DNA from: an uncultured Rhizobiaceae bacterium
Lineage (GTDB): Bacteria; Pseudomonadota; Alphaproteobacteria; Rhizobiales; Rhizobiaceae
Assembly (NCBI GenBank): GCA_958296345.1
Contig: CATQIJ010000013.1
Span: 310,001 to 374,000 of the forward strand
Length of the DNA: 64,000 nt
Reading direction: 5' to 3'
In this document: in pieces, positions 37,491 to 48,583 of the stretch
How positions within the stretch are numbered: position 1 is the first letter of the stretch
How the letters are laid out: each line of letters starts with the position of its first letter
Notes under the pieces: model-generated
What the model was told of the DNA's origin: nothing
Seen by the model: the letters and a program-made list of their open reading frames with translations, nothing else
Databases searched by the model: none
Made by a program: the position numbers and the translations under genes

Positions 37491-39002
37491 ATGGAATTTT
37501 TAAGTTATTTTGGCGGTGTTTTTGAACCTACTGCTTTCTTGCTATTGCTCGGGGGAACAATCGGCGGGCTAATTTTGGGCGCGACGCCAGGCTTATCGCC
37601 AACTATGGCGGTAGCACTTTTAATTCCATTTACATTTCACTTATCACCGACACAGGGGCTTATTTTGCTGGGGGCGGCATATACATCTACTGTGGCTGGG
37701 GGGGCGGTAAGTGCTATTCTTCTTAAAATCCCAGGGGCGCCAGCCAATATAGCTACTGCTTTAGACGGCAATGCTATGGCAAAAAATGGTGAGGGAGCTC
37801 GGGCGCTCCACCTATCTTTCCTTTCATCAGGGATAGGTGGAGTAATCGGCGTACTACTTTTAATCTTCCTAACGCCTATACTGGCGCAATGGGCGCTTGC
37901 GTTTGGGCCATCACATCTATTCTGGATGGCTATTTTAGGTGTAACCGTAATCGGGTCACTTGATTCCAAATCATTTGTAAAAGGATTACTCTCTGGTTGT
38001 ATTGGCCTTTGGCTCTCCATGATTGGTTTTGATGATAATCTTGGTGCGCAACGATTTATATTCTCTGACGCGCTTACGGGCGGAATTAATATTATTGCCG
38101 CGCTCATTGGGCTGTTTGCTATTCCACAAGTGTTGGATATGTTTGCGAAAGGCCGCTCCAATTCCGTTATTGAAGCAATTGAAGTCCCTAAGCAAAAATT
38201 CATGGATTCACTTAAAGAAATTTCTCGTAGTGGACGTTCACTTTCTATTGGTACTGTTTTTGGTAGCATTATTGGTCTTATTCCGGGCGTTGGTGGACAA
38301 ATTGCAGGTCTTGTTGCTTATGACCAAGCAAAAAAGTTTTCTCCTGAAAAGGAAAAATTCGGCACTGGTCACCCAGAAGGCTTAATTGCAGCTGAATCTG
38401 CTAATAACGCAATGGTAGGCCCTTCGCTTGTACCATTGCTCACGCTATCAATTCCTGGCAGTCCAACTGCTGCAGTTTTATTGGGCGGCCTTATCATTCA
38501 CGGTATTTTTCCCGGCTCTGATCTTTTTGATAATCACCCAGAGGTTGCTTGGACATTCATCAACTCAATGTTGATCGGTCAAATTTTGATGGTGATATTT
38601 GGTATTTATACCGCAACTTGGGCGGCAAGAATTGCACGCGCACCTGTGCCAATTATGGCTGCTGCTGTTATGGTGCTGGCACTCTTTGGCGCTTATTCAG
38701 TTCAACAATCCATGGGTGATGTTTACGTGATGCTGTCACTAGGAGTTGGCATGTTCTTCCTTGAGAAATTTGGTTTTTCTGCAGCACCTCTTGTGCTTGG
38801 GCTTATTCTTGGACCAATTGCTGAATCAAACTTCACAACAGGCTCATTGATTGCAAATGCACAAAATGGACCAGTCGAATATTTCATGACGGGCACGCTT
38901 AACATCTTCCTGATCGTCCTTGTCCTAGCTTCTGTTTTTTATAGCTTCTGGTCAAATATGATGCATGGCAAAGCTGCTAAGTCAGAAGGAGCAACATCAT
39001 GA
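37491..39002 (+). CDS. tctA: Tripartite tricarboxylate transporter, large membrane subunit TctA
   Basis: 503-aa polytopic protein with 11-12 helices. The TctA motif GGLILGATPGLSPTMAVALLIPFTF is in the first part and repeated in spirit as GSIIGLIPGVGGQIAGLVAY in the second half. It moves a small organic acid captured by TctC, driven by an ion gradient. A strong GGAGGAG ribosome site precedes the ATG. Its stop overlaps the tctB start (ATGA). Genes downstream suggest an acid that is then activated to a CoA thioester. Confidence 0.93.
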   Translation: MEFLSYFGGVFEPTAFLLLLGGTIGGLILGATPGLSPTMAVALLIPFTFHLSPTQGLILLGAAYTSTVAGGAVSAILLKIPGAPANIATALDGNAMAKNGEGARALHLSFLSSGIGGVIGVLLLIFLTPILAQWALAFGPSHLFWMAILGVTVIGSLDSKSFVKGLLSGCIGLWLSMIGFDDNLGAQRFIFSDALTGGINIIAALIGLFAIPQVLDMFAKGRSNSVIEAIEVPKQKFMDSLKEISRSGRSLSIGTVFGSIIGLIPGVGGQIAGLVAYDQAKKFSPEKEKFGTGHPEGLIAAESANNAMVGPSLVPLLTLSIPGSPTAAVLLGGLIIHGIFPGSDLFDNHPEVAWTFINSMLIGQILMVIFGIYTATWAARIARAPVPIMAAAVMVLALFGAYSVQQSMGDVYVMLSLGVGMFFLEKFGFSAAPLVLGLILGPIAESNFTTGSLIANAQNGPVEYFMTGTLNIFLIVLVLASVFYSFWSNMMHGKAAKSEGATS

Positions 39003-39460
39003 CCGCTTTTCGCTTACAGCATACGATTTCATCTGGCATTGTTTTTCTTGTTGCTGCAATCATTACTTATATTAGCTTTACGCAAGAACCCGCAGATGCA
39101 TTTTTATTCCCACGGATGATTGCCATCTTCTTTATTAGTTTGGCGGCATGGAATTTTGTACGCGCTTTAACTGGCGTTGCCAAAGTTGGCGTTGGCCTTG
39201 ATATAGTTGAATTTAAGAATATTGTTCCCGGTTTAGCTGTGATGCTAATCTTCATGTTCTTTGCTGCAAAGGTGATTGGCTTCTTTCTAAGCTCAACAAT
39301 CGCCTTTATGATAATTTTTACGCTTTATGACCCTGCTCCACTAAATGATGGAAAAGCATGGATGAAGCGCCTTATCGTGACTGTCTGTTTTATGGCAGTG
39401 ATGTATTGCCTCTTCGCGTTATTGCTAAAAGTGCAGACGCCAAGCGGTATTTTGTTCTAG
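38999..39460 (+). CDS. tctB: Tripartite tricarboxylate transporter, small membrane subunit TctB
   Basis: 153-aa four-helix membrane protein with the pattern of the TctB family (HTISSGIVFLVAAIITYISFTQ; DAFLFPRMIAIFFISLAAWNFV; LAVMLIFMFFAAKVIGFFLSST; LIVTVCFMAVMYCLFALLLKV). It forms the integral complex with TctA and starts within the tctA stop (ATGA overlap). Confidence 0.9.
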   Translation: MTAFRLQHTISSGIVFLVAAIITYISFTQEPADAFLFPRMIAIFFISLAAWNFVRALTGVAKVGVGLDIVEFKNIVPGLAVMLIFMFFAAKVIGFFLSSTIAFMIIFTLYDPAPLNDGKAWMKRLIVTVCFMAVMYCLFALLLKVQTPSGILF

Positions 39461-39498
39461 TCGACAGAACTTTTTGAAAACTCTGGGAGGAGATAAAT

Positions 39499-40482
39499 AT
39501 GAATAAATTATTTAAATCACTGGCAATCGGTGCAACAACTGTTGCTCTGGGTATGTCAATGTCAGCAGGTGCAACGTTTGCCGCTGATTTTCCTGATCGC
39601 CCAATTGGCGTAGCAGTATCCTATGGTGCCGGTGGCGCAACTGACTTTCAGGCTCGCATCGTAACCATGGTTGCCGGTAATGAAGATGTACTTGGTCAGC
39701 CAATTTACATTCTTAACAAACCTGGGGCTGGTGGACGTGTTGGTTGGAACTGGTTTGCAACGGAAGCTGAAGCAGATGGCTACACAATGTCTGCTTACAA
39801 CATCCCTCACTTCATCGCTCAGTCAATCAAAGGTGGCGTTAGCTACTCGGCAGACAGCTTTGAACCTATTGCAAACTGGGGCGCGGACCCTGCCGTTGTC
39901 GTTGTTGGCAAAGACAGCCAGTTTAGTACAATCAATGAGATGGTAGATTATGCAAAAGAGAACCCAGGCAAGGTAACTCTTTCTGGCGCTGGTCTTTTTG
40001 TGGGTCACCATATTGCTGCTCTTCAAATTGAAAAAGCAACAGGTGCAAAATTTGCTTACATCCCAACTAAAGGTGGCGGTGCTGCTGCAATGAAAGCTGT
40101 AATTGCTGGCGATGTACTTGGCGGTATCAATAACTTATCTGATGCGTTCCGTGCACAACAAGCTGGCAATGTGAAAATTCTTGGTGTTGCAGATGTTGAG
40201 CGTAATGCAGAATTCTTGCCAGATGTGCCTACACTTAAAGAAGCTGGCTATGACGTTGATAATGCTTCTGTGAACTTTCGTGGCCTGATGGTCAAGAAGG
40301 GCACACCACAAGCAGTTATCGATAAACTTGCAGCTAAAGTACCGGAAATGTTTGCACACAAACGTGTTGCAAAGCGTATGAAAGCTGGTGGTTCACCGAT
40401 GAAGATCATGAGTCGTGCAGAAGTACAAGCCATGTGGGCTAAGCGCCAAGAAACTCTTAAAGAGCTTCTAGCTGGTCTATAA
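39499..40482 (+). CDS. tctC: Tripartite tricarboxylate transporter, substrate-binding protein TctC/Bug
   Basis: 327-aa periplasmic binding protein. Signal peptide of about 28 residues (MNKLFKSLAIGATTVALG ... TFAAD). Family landmarks are FPDRPIGVAVSYGAGGATDFQARI, the ligand loop near ILNKPGAGG and IPTKGGGAAAMKAVIAGDVLGG. Members bind citrate-like acids, and many bind other organic acids. It delivers ligand to TctAB. A bulged hairpin and the acylating dehydrogenase gene follow. Confidence 0.93.
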   Translation: MNKLFKSLAIGATTVALGMSMSAGATFAADFPDRPIGVAVSYGAGGATDFQARIVTMVAGNEDVLGQPIYILNKPGAGGRVGWNWFATEAEADGYTMSAYNIPHFIAQSIKGGVSYSADSFEPIANWGADPAVVVVGKDSQFSTINEMVDYAKENPGKVTLSGAGLFVGHHIAALQIEKATGAKFAYIPTKGGGAAAMKAVIAGDVLGGINNLSDAFRAQQAGNVKILGVADVERNAEFLPDVPTLKEAGYDVDNASVNFRGLMVKKGTPQAVIDKLAAKVPEMFAHKRVAKRMKAGGSPMKIMSRAEVQAMWAKRQETLKELLAGL

Positions 40483-40498
40483 AATAGCCATTAAGGCA

Positions 40499-40525
40499 AA
40501 TCGGGCAGGAAACCACCTGCCGATT
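40499..40525 (+). terminator. Stem-loop between tctC and the aldehyde dehydrogenase
   Basis: AATCGG(G)CAGG and CCTGCCGATT form a 10-bp stem with one bulged G. There is no strong T run, so it is more likely an mRNA-stabilising or partially attenuating hairpin after the highly expressed binding-protein gene than a full terminator. Confidence 0.5.
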
Positions 40526-40547
40526 ATTTGAGTTAGAAAGTAATTAT

Positions 40548-41971
40548 ATGTCTGTTACCACAACCTCTGAAATTGATGAAATCCAACTTGTGAACGAGCT
40601 TGTTGAGCGCGCACGCGTTGCGCAAAAAGAGTTTGAAACAAATGGTAACCAAGAACGCTATGACACAGCAGCACTTGCCGCTGCATGGGCATTAATGGAT
40701 CCTGTCCGTAATGAAGAACTTGCCACTATGGCCGTTGAAATGACAGGCCTTGGCAATATCAAAGATAAGATTATAAAAAACCACCGTAAGACCCTTGGTG
40801 TCTTACGTGATATCAAACATTCAAAAACATATGGTGTTATTAGTGATGACCCTGCTACAGGCATCACCGAAATTGCTCGCCCAGTTGGCGTGGTTGGCGC
40901 TGTAGTTCCATCAACTAATCCAGTTGCAACACCTACAAATAATGCGATAAATGTACTCAAATGTGGCAATGCAGTTATTTTATCACCCTCTCCTAAGGGG
41001 GTTGCTGTTTGTGAAAAATTGCTTGGCTATATACATGAAGAGTTTGATAAAGTTGGGCTTAACCGCGATCTCGTACAGATGATTCCTGCCCCTGTTTCCA
41101 AAGTTAAAGCGCAACGATTAATGGAAGCAGTTGATATTCTAGTCGTTACAGGAAGCCAAAATAATGTGCACCGCGCTTATTCATCAGGCACGCCCGCAAT
41201 GGCGTTGGCTCAGGTAATGTAACTGTCATCATAGATGAAACAGCAGACCTTGCAGATGCGGCACGAAAAATAACCGCATCTAAAACCTTCGATAATGCTA
41301 CCTCGTGTTCATCAGAGAACGTACTTATCGTGGTGGATGAAATCCATGATACCTTCATGGCTGAATTACATAAAGCGGGTGGGCGACTATTAGATGATGC
41401 GAACACAACTAAAATCAAAGCATCGCTCTTTCAAGACGGAGGTTTGAACCGCCACATTATTGCGCGTGATATTGATCAAGTTATTGATGTTGCAGCTATT
41501 GAAGTTGAAGAAGCTGACAGCGCCAAGTTTCTACTTATTGAAGGGGCGGGTATTGGTTCTGAATACCCTGAATCTGGTGAAAAGCTTTCACTTGTTACGA
41601 CGCTTTATCATGCAAAAGATTTTGAAGATGCAAAGCACATTGCTTCGCAAGTTCTTGCCCATCAAGGCGCAGGTCATTCGGTTGGCATTCACACTAAAGA
41701 TGATAGTCGTGCGCATACACTGGGCGAAGAAATTCCAACTTGCCGGGTCATTGTTAATCAAGCGCATTGTTTTGCTACTGGTGGTTCATTTGATAACGGT
41801 ATGCCGTTCTCACTTTCTATGGGTTGCGGCACTTGGGGAGGTAATTCTATTGATGATAACTTCAACCACAAGCACCTGATGAACATCACTAAGATCGTTC
41901 GCACTATCCCAGTAAATGAACCAAAAGTCGAAGACATCTTTAGCGGGTATTGGGAGAAAGCTGGTAAATGA
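40548..41971 (+). CDS. Acylating aldehyde dehydrogenase (SauS-like), frameshifted
   Basis: Two ORFs (40548-41222 and 41330-41971) form one protein of about 474 aa once one G is restored to GG at 41201-41202 (PAMGVGSGNVTVII). It has the acylating-ALDH cofactor region VVGAVVPSTNPVATPTNNAI, the NVLKCGNAVILSPSPKG segment and the catalytic Cys in ATSCSSEN. Such enzymes interconvert an aldehyde and its acyl-CoA with NAD(P). Next to a matching CoA ligase, the closest known system is SauS/SauT of sulfoacetate degradation (sulfoacetyl-CoA to sulfoacetaldehyde), but other small acids are possible. The frameshift is probably a sequence error. Confidence 0.82.
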
Positions 41972-43506
41972 ACCTCCCGGTAGAAGACACTGAACAAATA
42001 AAATCACCCTCAATTTATGATGTCGTGAATGAACGCGCTGCTAAAGCCCCCGATAGCGCATTCTTGATTGACCCAGTTTCTGGCGTCGTTTTATCTTCTA
42101 GTGAAGCCCAAAAGCACATTGAAAATATTGCTGCTAATATTGAAAGCTACGGCATTCAAAAAGGCGATAGTGTAGCCTTTGCGTTTTCAAATAGCATTGA
42201 CGCAGCACTTACTATTTTAGGTATTATGTATGGGGGTTATCTGGCCGTAGCGATTAATCTTGTTGCTGGCAATTCAACCATTTCGTATGTGCTTGAACAC
42301 TCAGAAACAAAACTTGTGATTGCAGATAAAAGTGCCGAAGAGCAAGTTGCGCCGCTTGTTGCTTCTTGTGAAGCACCCGCCAAAATTATCGGCCTTTCTG
42401 ATATAAAGCCAAATGTTTCAACAACTACGAAACTTAATAGCTGCGGCACTAGTACTGATGGACTCTTGATGTACACCTCAGGCACAACAGGACGTCCTAA
42501 AGGGGTAATTCTAACCCACGCTAATCTTTTAGCTGGCGGCAAGAATACAGCGATAGCACATCAACTTTCGCAAGAGGATTGTGGCCTATGCGTTCTACCA
42601 CTTTACCATATCAATGCCGTTTGTGTTTCGCTTATGGGGTCGCTTGTTTCATATAGCAGTATAATTATCCCGCAGAAATTTTCAGTTTCAACATTCTGGG
42701 ATACAATTCGCGCACATCGCTGTAGCTGGTTTTCAGTTGTACCAACGCAGATTTCATATTTATTACATAATGCAGAAAATGAAGCTGACGATGCTAAGGG
42801 ATGTGATCAATTACGTTTTGGGCGTTCAGCTTCAGCACCGCTCTCGCCAGATATGCATGGTGCATTTGAAAAACGGTTTGGATTGCCAATCATCGAAACC
42901 ATGGGCTTAACGGAAACTGCAGCACAAATCTTATCTAATCCACTTCCTCCTGGCACAAGAAAAATTGGATCGCCTGGTGTCGCATTTGGCAACGAAGTTA
43001 AAATTGCTGATAAAGCGCAACGCGAAGTCATCCGCAATGTTGAAGGTGAAGTACTGGTACGCGGACCCAACGTCATGCGTTGTTATCTCAAGAACGAGGA
43101 AGCCACCAATGAAGCAATTACAGAAGATGGCTGGCTTCGAACTGGTGATTTAGGCAAGCAAGATGAAGAGGGTTATCTTTACATTACAGGCCGCCTCAAA
43201 GAACTCATTATTAAAGGTGGTGAAAACATTGCACCGCGAGAAGTTGATGAAGCACTTTACAGTCATCCAGATGTTATAGAAGCTGCTGCATTCCCGCTTG
43301 ATTGTCCAAACTATGGGCAATGCATTGAAGCAGGCGTCATGGTCAGTGAAGGTTCTAAACTTACCGAAGCGGATTTAATCGAAATTTGCATAGAGCAACT
43401 GGGGAAATTTAAAACACCAGACAAGATTCATTTTTTACCAGAACTCCCAAAAGGTCCATCAGGTAAAATACAGCGCATAAAGATTGCTGCATTAGTTGCT
43501 CAATAA
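41968..43506 (+). CDS. AMP-forming acyl-CoA ligase (SauT-like)
   Basis: 512-aa ANL-superfamily ligase. The ATP-binding P-loop is LMYTSGTTGRPKGVILTHANL, the A5 motif is ETMGLTETAAQ, and the hinge follows GWLRTGDLGKQDEEGYLYITGRLKE, with the catalytic Lys in GPSGKIQR near the C-terminus. It starts within the upstream stop (ATGA). It would make the acyl-CoA that the neighbouring dehydrogenase reduces, giving an acid-to-aldehyde route. The SauT (sulfoacetate-CoA ligase) comparison is by gene pairing and type, not by proven substrate. Confidence 0.85.
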   Translation: MNLPVEDTEQIKSPSIYDVVNERAAKAPDSAFLIDPVSGVVLSSSEAQKHIENIAANIESYGIQKGDSVAFAFSNSIDAALTILGIMYGGYLAVAINLVAGNSTISYVLEHSETKLVIADKSAEEQVAPLVASCEAPAKIIGLSDIKPNVSTTTKLNSCGTSTDGLLMYTSGTTGRPKGVILTHANLLAGGKNTAIAHQLSQEDCGLCVLPLYHINAVCVSLMGSLVSYSSIIIPQKFSVSTFWDTIRAHRCSWFSVVPTQISYLLHNAENEADDAKGCDQLRFGRSASAPLSPDMHGAFEKRFGLPIIETMGLTETAAQILSNPLPPGTRKIGSPGVAFGNEVKIADKAQREVIRNVEGEVLVRGPNVMRCYLKNEEATNEAITEDGWLRTGDLGKQDEEGYLYITGRLKELIIKGGENIAPREVDEALYSHPDVIEAAAFPLDCPNYGQCIEAGVMVSEGSKLTEADLIEICIEQLGKFKTPDKIHFLPELPKGPSGKIQRIKIAALVAQ

Positions 43507-43590
43507 ATCTAGTTTCTTAAATTATTATTTTATCAAAACAAACTTCCGCAAAATAGATATGCTTTGCGTTTAAAAAATTAACCTTCATAG

Positions 43591-44893
<1,303 letters not shown>

Positions 44894-44897
<4 letters not shown>

Positions 44898-45698
44898 AGT
44901 GAGTTGCAGATTAGCCCATCGGGGTTGATTAAATCATCGATGACGTCAAAATGGTGTTTGCCATCCGCATGAACTGTGTTGGTGGCAACGCCCATACCTC
45001 TCCATATATTTGCAAGCAGATCATTTTGACGAATGAATTCTGGACGTTCATCGCCCCTACAATGCACTCGACTGGAATACCCAGATGAGGTTTATGAAAT
45101 GCTGGGCTTTCAGCAATAGCTACTTTTTCATCAAGATTGATGTTTCATTCTGGACAATGTTTAACAGCGGTCTGAGGTCATGAACACCCGATATAGAAAT
45201 CACACGCTCAATACGTTTCAGCACATCTTTTTCAAGCCCAATATCTTCGCAAATTTGACGTGTTACTAAATGCCCGCCTGCTGAATGACCACATAATATA
45301 ATTGGGCCTTCGATACGTTCAGATGCGGCTATGATCGCTGATGTAATTTCTGTCGTAATATTTGGAATTTCAGCATTTGGGCAAAGTGTGTAGGATGGAA
45401 CAGAAACCGCGTACCCTTTTGCCAACGGGCCTCTTGCTAGATGACTCCAAAAAGACTTATCAAATCTAAGCCAATACCCTCCATGAACAAAAATAAATAA
45501 ACCTTTTGGACGCCCTTCAGGATGGAATAAATCAAATAGATTACGCTCTCCATTATCGTAGGGTATATTAACCTCAACATTAGCAGTGCTTCTAAAGGCT
45601 TCCGCAAGCTTAGGCCAGTTATCGATAAAGCCCATAGCATCTCGAATATGACCTACGTTATCGTACTCATCGCTCCAGTCTGTTATTGGTTCACTCAT
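44894..45698 (-). CDS. Alpha/beta hydrolase, frameshifted
   Basis: The ORF track shows only the first part (45120-45776), but the frame resumes to a TAG at 44894 if one base is restored near 45141 and one C in CCCC at 45054-45057. This gives about 268 aa. It has FIFVHGGYWLRFDKS (oxyanion hole HGGYW), the nucleophile GHSAGGHL, and after repair DGKHHFDVIDDL with the catalytic His. This HGGYW/GHSAGGH pattern is that of kynurenine-formamidase-like esterases. Start chosen at ATG 45698, one base after the upstream ligase stop. Substrate unknown. Confidence 0.78.
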
Positions 45699-45699
45699 A

Positions 45700-46935
45700 T
45701 TAAGCCGTATAATCTCTTTGGTCATCAATGACCTTACCATCGTTTGGTAGGCTATCAACAATCTCAACTGAGCCATTTAGCTTTGCAATTGATGCAAGTT
45801 GAATTTTAACATCAGCAGCATCCAGCCCTTTGCCTACCGCTTTTAATACCATTGCGTCTTTATCGTCTTTGCGCATAACGACAAGACATGCGCGCTCCAT
45901 TCCATCAATTGCTTTTACAAGTTGATAAATTTGTTTTGGGTCAACAAACATGCCCTTAATTTTCGTGCGCTGATCAGCTCTGCCCATCCAACCTTTAATA
46001 CGCGTATTGGTGCGCCCACAAGGTGATGGCTCTTCAATTATAGCAGACATATCACCTGTACCAAAACGCACTAATGGGTAGGCTTTATTGAAACATGTCA
46101 CCACCATTTCACCAACTTCACCAGGCGCAACTGGATCATCTGTTCCTGGGCGGACAATTTCTAGAATTAGGTTTTCATTTAAAATCATTCCATCACATAG
46201 TTTGCCTTCATGCATTGTCTCATGCGTTATTGCGCCAATATCCGCAGTTGCATAACCTTGAAGGACCGTGATGCCACGACCTTTATAAGCTTCACGCATT
46301 GACGGAAACAATGCCCCACCAGAAACAAAAGCACGTTTTATCGAAGATAAATCCTTACCCATCTCATCAGCTTTATCCAAAATAGTTTGGAGATAGTCAG
46401 GTGTGCCTGCGTAAGCGACTGGCTTTAAAATACTTGCAGCCTCTACTTGGGCTTCTGTGTTGCCAACACCAGCTGGATAAACAACACCACCCAACGCGCG
46501 GATACCTTCATCAAGAATTGCTCCGCCTGGTGTCATCGTGAAACCAATAGAACAATGAACTAAATCACCAGAGCGAAAACCTGCAGCATAAAAAGAGCGT
46601 GCTGCCTGCCAAGGGTCAGCTCCCGGCGCTTGAGGCTCCCAAACTGGGCCAGGCGACATGAATATACGATTGCCTGCTAGTAGTGACGTATCAACGAATT
46701 CTCCAAATGGGGGGTGGTCTGCTTGCGCCTTCATCAATTCTGATTTTCTCATAACGGGCAGTGTAGCGAGCATCTCGCGTGAATTTATCTTTGAGCAATC
46801 AATGCCGCTAAAACGTTTATTCCAACCTTGAAATCTCTTAGTTATGTCAGATAGAAAATCCGGAAAACTTGAAAATAGATCACGCTCTCTTTGATCTGGA
46901 GAACGTGTTTCCAATGCGTCAAAATACTCAGTCAT
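45700..46935 (-). CDS. Phenylacetate-CoA ligase-like (PaaK family) protein
   Basis: 411-aa ANL ligase of the shorter PaaK type. Visible pieces: KSELMKAQADHPPFGEF near the N-terminus, IGFTMTPGGAILDEGIRALGG, YAGTPDYLQTILDKA, GYATADIGAITHET, LVRFGTGDMSAII and GWMGRADQRTKIKGMFVDP before the small C-terminal domain. The usual YSSGTTG P-loop is replaced by FMSPGPVWEPQ, so nucleotide binding may be altered. Such genes recur beside Liv-type transporters and are thought to activate aromatic or related acids. Stop and next start are 1 bp apart. Confidence 0.8.
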   Translation of the reverse strand: MTEYFDALETRSPDQRERDLFSSFPDFLSDITKRFQGWNKRFSGIDCSKINSREMLATLPVMRKSELMKAQADHPPFGEFVDTSLLAGNRIFMSPGPVWEPQAPGADPWQAARSFYAAGFRSGDLVHCSIGFTMTPGGAILDEGIRALGGVVYPAGVGNTEAQVEAASILKPVAYAGTPDYLQTILDKADEMGKDLSSIKRAFVSGGALFPSMREAYKGRGITVLQGYATADIGAITHETMHEGKLCDGMILNENLILEIVRPGTDDPVAPGEVGEMVVTCFNKAYPLVRFGTGDMSAIIEEPSPCGRTNTRIKGWMGRADQRTKIKGMFVDPKQIYQLVKAIDGMERACLVVMRKDDKDAMVLKAVGKGLDAADVKIQLASIAKLNGSVEIVDSLPNDGKVIDDQRDYTA

Positions 46936-46957
46936 AACTACCCACTTTTCAATTATT

Positions 46958-47644
46958 TTATCTTAAAATTCTTATCCATCGTGCAAGATCTAAAAGGCTT
47001 GCTAGCGCTACTGAAACATATGTTAAAGCTGCTGCTTTTAAAACCTGCCTTGCTGCTGGCATATCATTTGGGTGCAAGTATCCACCTTGTTCTAAGATAG
47101 GCAGCGCTTTTGCAAAACTTGCGTCCCATTCTACGGGTAGCGTTACCAGATGAACAAGCAATCGTATCGCGATAAATGAAATACCAATAATAATAAAACC
47201 CATGAATGCAGCTGGATACCTAACCAATACACCTAAAATTGGTGCTAAAAAGAAAAAGACTGCAGCAAATTTATCTGTAACAGAGGCAAAAGTAACGAGC
47301 TTACGACGCAATTCAAGAAGGTAGTTTCCTTCATGATGCTGAATAGCGTGCCCAACATCATGTGCTGCAATTGCAACAGCGCTTATTGAACGCCTGTCAT
47401 GGTTATCGGATAATAGCCGAACCATATGCTCGCTGGGTGAGTAATGATCACCATCCTTGGTGACTTCAACTTTGACATTATTAATTTTATATTCTTCAAG
47501 CAAATGTTGAGCAAGCTCACCTCCCGTTCCGGGAAAATCTGAACGAGCAACGCTATGCTTCTTTATAACGTGCTTTACCCAATATTGAGGGCCAAAAATT
47601 AAGGCTAATAACAGGGTAGCGCCAATGATGGCCAAGAGTCCCAT
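46958..47644 (-). CDS. YugP-like membrane zinc metallopeptidase
   Basis: About 228 aa from ATG 47644, the start that clears the livF stop; the ORF-track start lies within livF. An N-terminal transmembrane helix (GLLAIIGATLLLALIFG) is followed by the catalytic region AHDVGHAIQHHE, and three more helices near VFFFLAPILGVLV, FMGFIIIGISFIAIRL and ALTYVSVALASLL. The family motif is HExGH; here the catalytic Glu is Asp (HDVGH). Homologues are often annotated as zinc peptidases with no known substrate. It lies in the Liv operon between livF and the PaaK-like gene. Confidence 0.83.
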   Translation of the reverse strand: MGLLAIIGATLLLALIFGPQYWVKHVIKKHSVARSDFPGTGGELAQHLLEEYKINNVKVEVTKDGDHYSPSEHMVRLLSDNHDRRSISAVAIAAHDVGHAIQHHEGNYLLELRRKLVTFASVTDKFAAVFFFLAPILGVLVRYPAAFMGFIIIGISFIAIRLLVHLVTLPVEWDASFAKALPILEQGGYLHPNDMPAARQVLKAAALTYVSVALASLLDLARWIRILR

Positions 47645-47663
47645 TAAGCTAAAGCCTTTTTGA

Positions 47664-48500
47664 TTATGCAAGCCAGCGTTTACGACGGCGATAATGCTTA
47701 ACGTCCTTAAAGGACTTACGGCCATCGCCGCCAGTACCGAGATAGAACTCTTTAACGTCTTCATTTTCGCGCAGTTCTTTTGCATCACCATCCATCACAA
47801 CACGGCCTGATTCCAAAATGTAGCCGTAGGTTGCATATTTCAAGGCGATGTTTGTATTTTGCTCAGCGAGTAAGAATGACACGTTTTCTTTTTGGTTCAA
47901 ATCACGGACGATTTCAAAAATTTCTTCCACCAACTGCGGCGCTAACCCCATAGAAGGCTCATCTAGCAAAATCATAGAGGGCTTAGACATCAAAGCACGA
48001 CCGATCGCACACATTTGCTGCTCACCGCCAGAAGTATAGCCTGCTTGAGACTTTCGGCGCTCTTTTAAGCGCGGGAAATATTGATAAACAAGATCAAGGT
48101 GATCCTTAATGGCTGCTGCTCCATCTTTTCTGGTGTAAGCGCCTGTCATCAAATTATCTTCTATCGACAGGTGACCAAAGCAATGACGACCTTCCATCAC
48201 TTGAATACATCCACGCTGAACTAATTCGTTTGGCGTAAGATCTTGAATCTCCTCGCCATTAAAAATGATATCGCCTTTAGTAACTTCGCCACGTTCGCCG
48301 CGCAGCAGGTTTGAAACCGCTCGCAAGGTTGTGGTTTTACCAGCACCATTTGCACCAAGAAGCGCTACAATTCCGCCCTTAGGCACTGTAAGAGATACAC
48401 CTTTCAAAACAAGGATAACGTGGTTGTAAATAACCTCGATATTATTAACTGACAGAATGGTTTCTGCGGTCTCTGGTTTGAGTTTCTCAGCTACGCTCAT
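47664..48500 (-). CDS. livF: Branched-chain amino acid-type ABC transporter ATPase
   Basis: 278-aa LivF-like ATPase: Walker A GANGAGKTTTL, Q-loop IQVMEGRHCF, signature TSGGEQQMCAIGRAL, Walker B MILLDEPSMGL, H-loop AEQNTN. The C-terminal extension KSFKDVKHYRRRKRWL is typical of LivF-like proteins encoded beside acyl-CoA ligases. It partners with LivG in the heterodimeric motor. It is separated from the binding-protein gene by a strong stem-loop. Confidence 0.92.
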   Translation of the reverse strand: MSVAEKLKPETAETILSVNNIEVIYNHVILVLKGVSLTVPKGGIVALLGANGAGKTTTLRAVSNLLRGERGEVTKGDIIFNGEEIQDLTPNELVQRGCIQVMEGRHCFGHLSIEDNLMTGAYTRKDGAAAIKDHLDLVYQYFPRLKERRKSQAGYTSGGEQQMCAIGRALMSKPSMILLDEPSMGLAPQLVEEIFEIVRDLNQKENVSFLLAEQNTNIALKYATYGYILESGRVVMDGDAKELRENEDVKEFYLGTGGDGRKSFKDVKHYRRRKRWLA

Positions 48501-48532
48501 TGGAAAGGTCCTGTAAATTCTTTTTTAAAGAG

Positions 48533-48562
48533 TGACTGGCCTAAATGAACTTAGGCCAGTCA
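48533..48562 (-). terminator. Stem-loop after the binding-protein gene
   Basis: TGACTGGCCTA and TAGGCCAGTCA form a perfect 11-bp stem with an 8-nt loop on the minus strand between the binding-protein gene and livF. The following CTCTTTAAAA is only weakly U-rich. Probably an mRNA-protecting or partially terminating hairpin that keeps the binding protein more abundant than LivF. Confidence 0.65.
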
Positions 48563-48583
48563 TATTTATTTTAACTATATCTA

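Noticed and set aside
37637-38269. 210-codon minus ORF
   Set aside because: Antisense shadow of tctA; no independent start signal or known domain.
40548-41971. True pseudogene status of the acylating dehydrogenase
   Set aside because: One G restores a fully conserved frame including the catalytic Cys; a read error is more likely.
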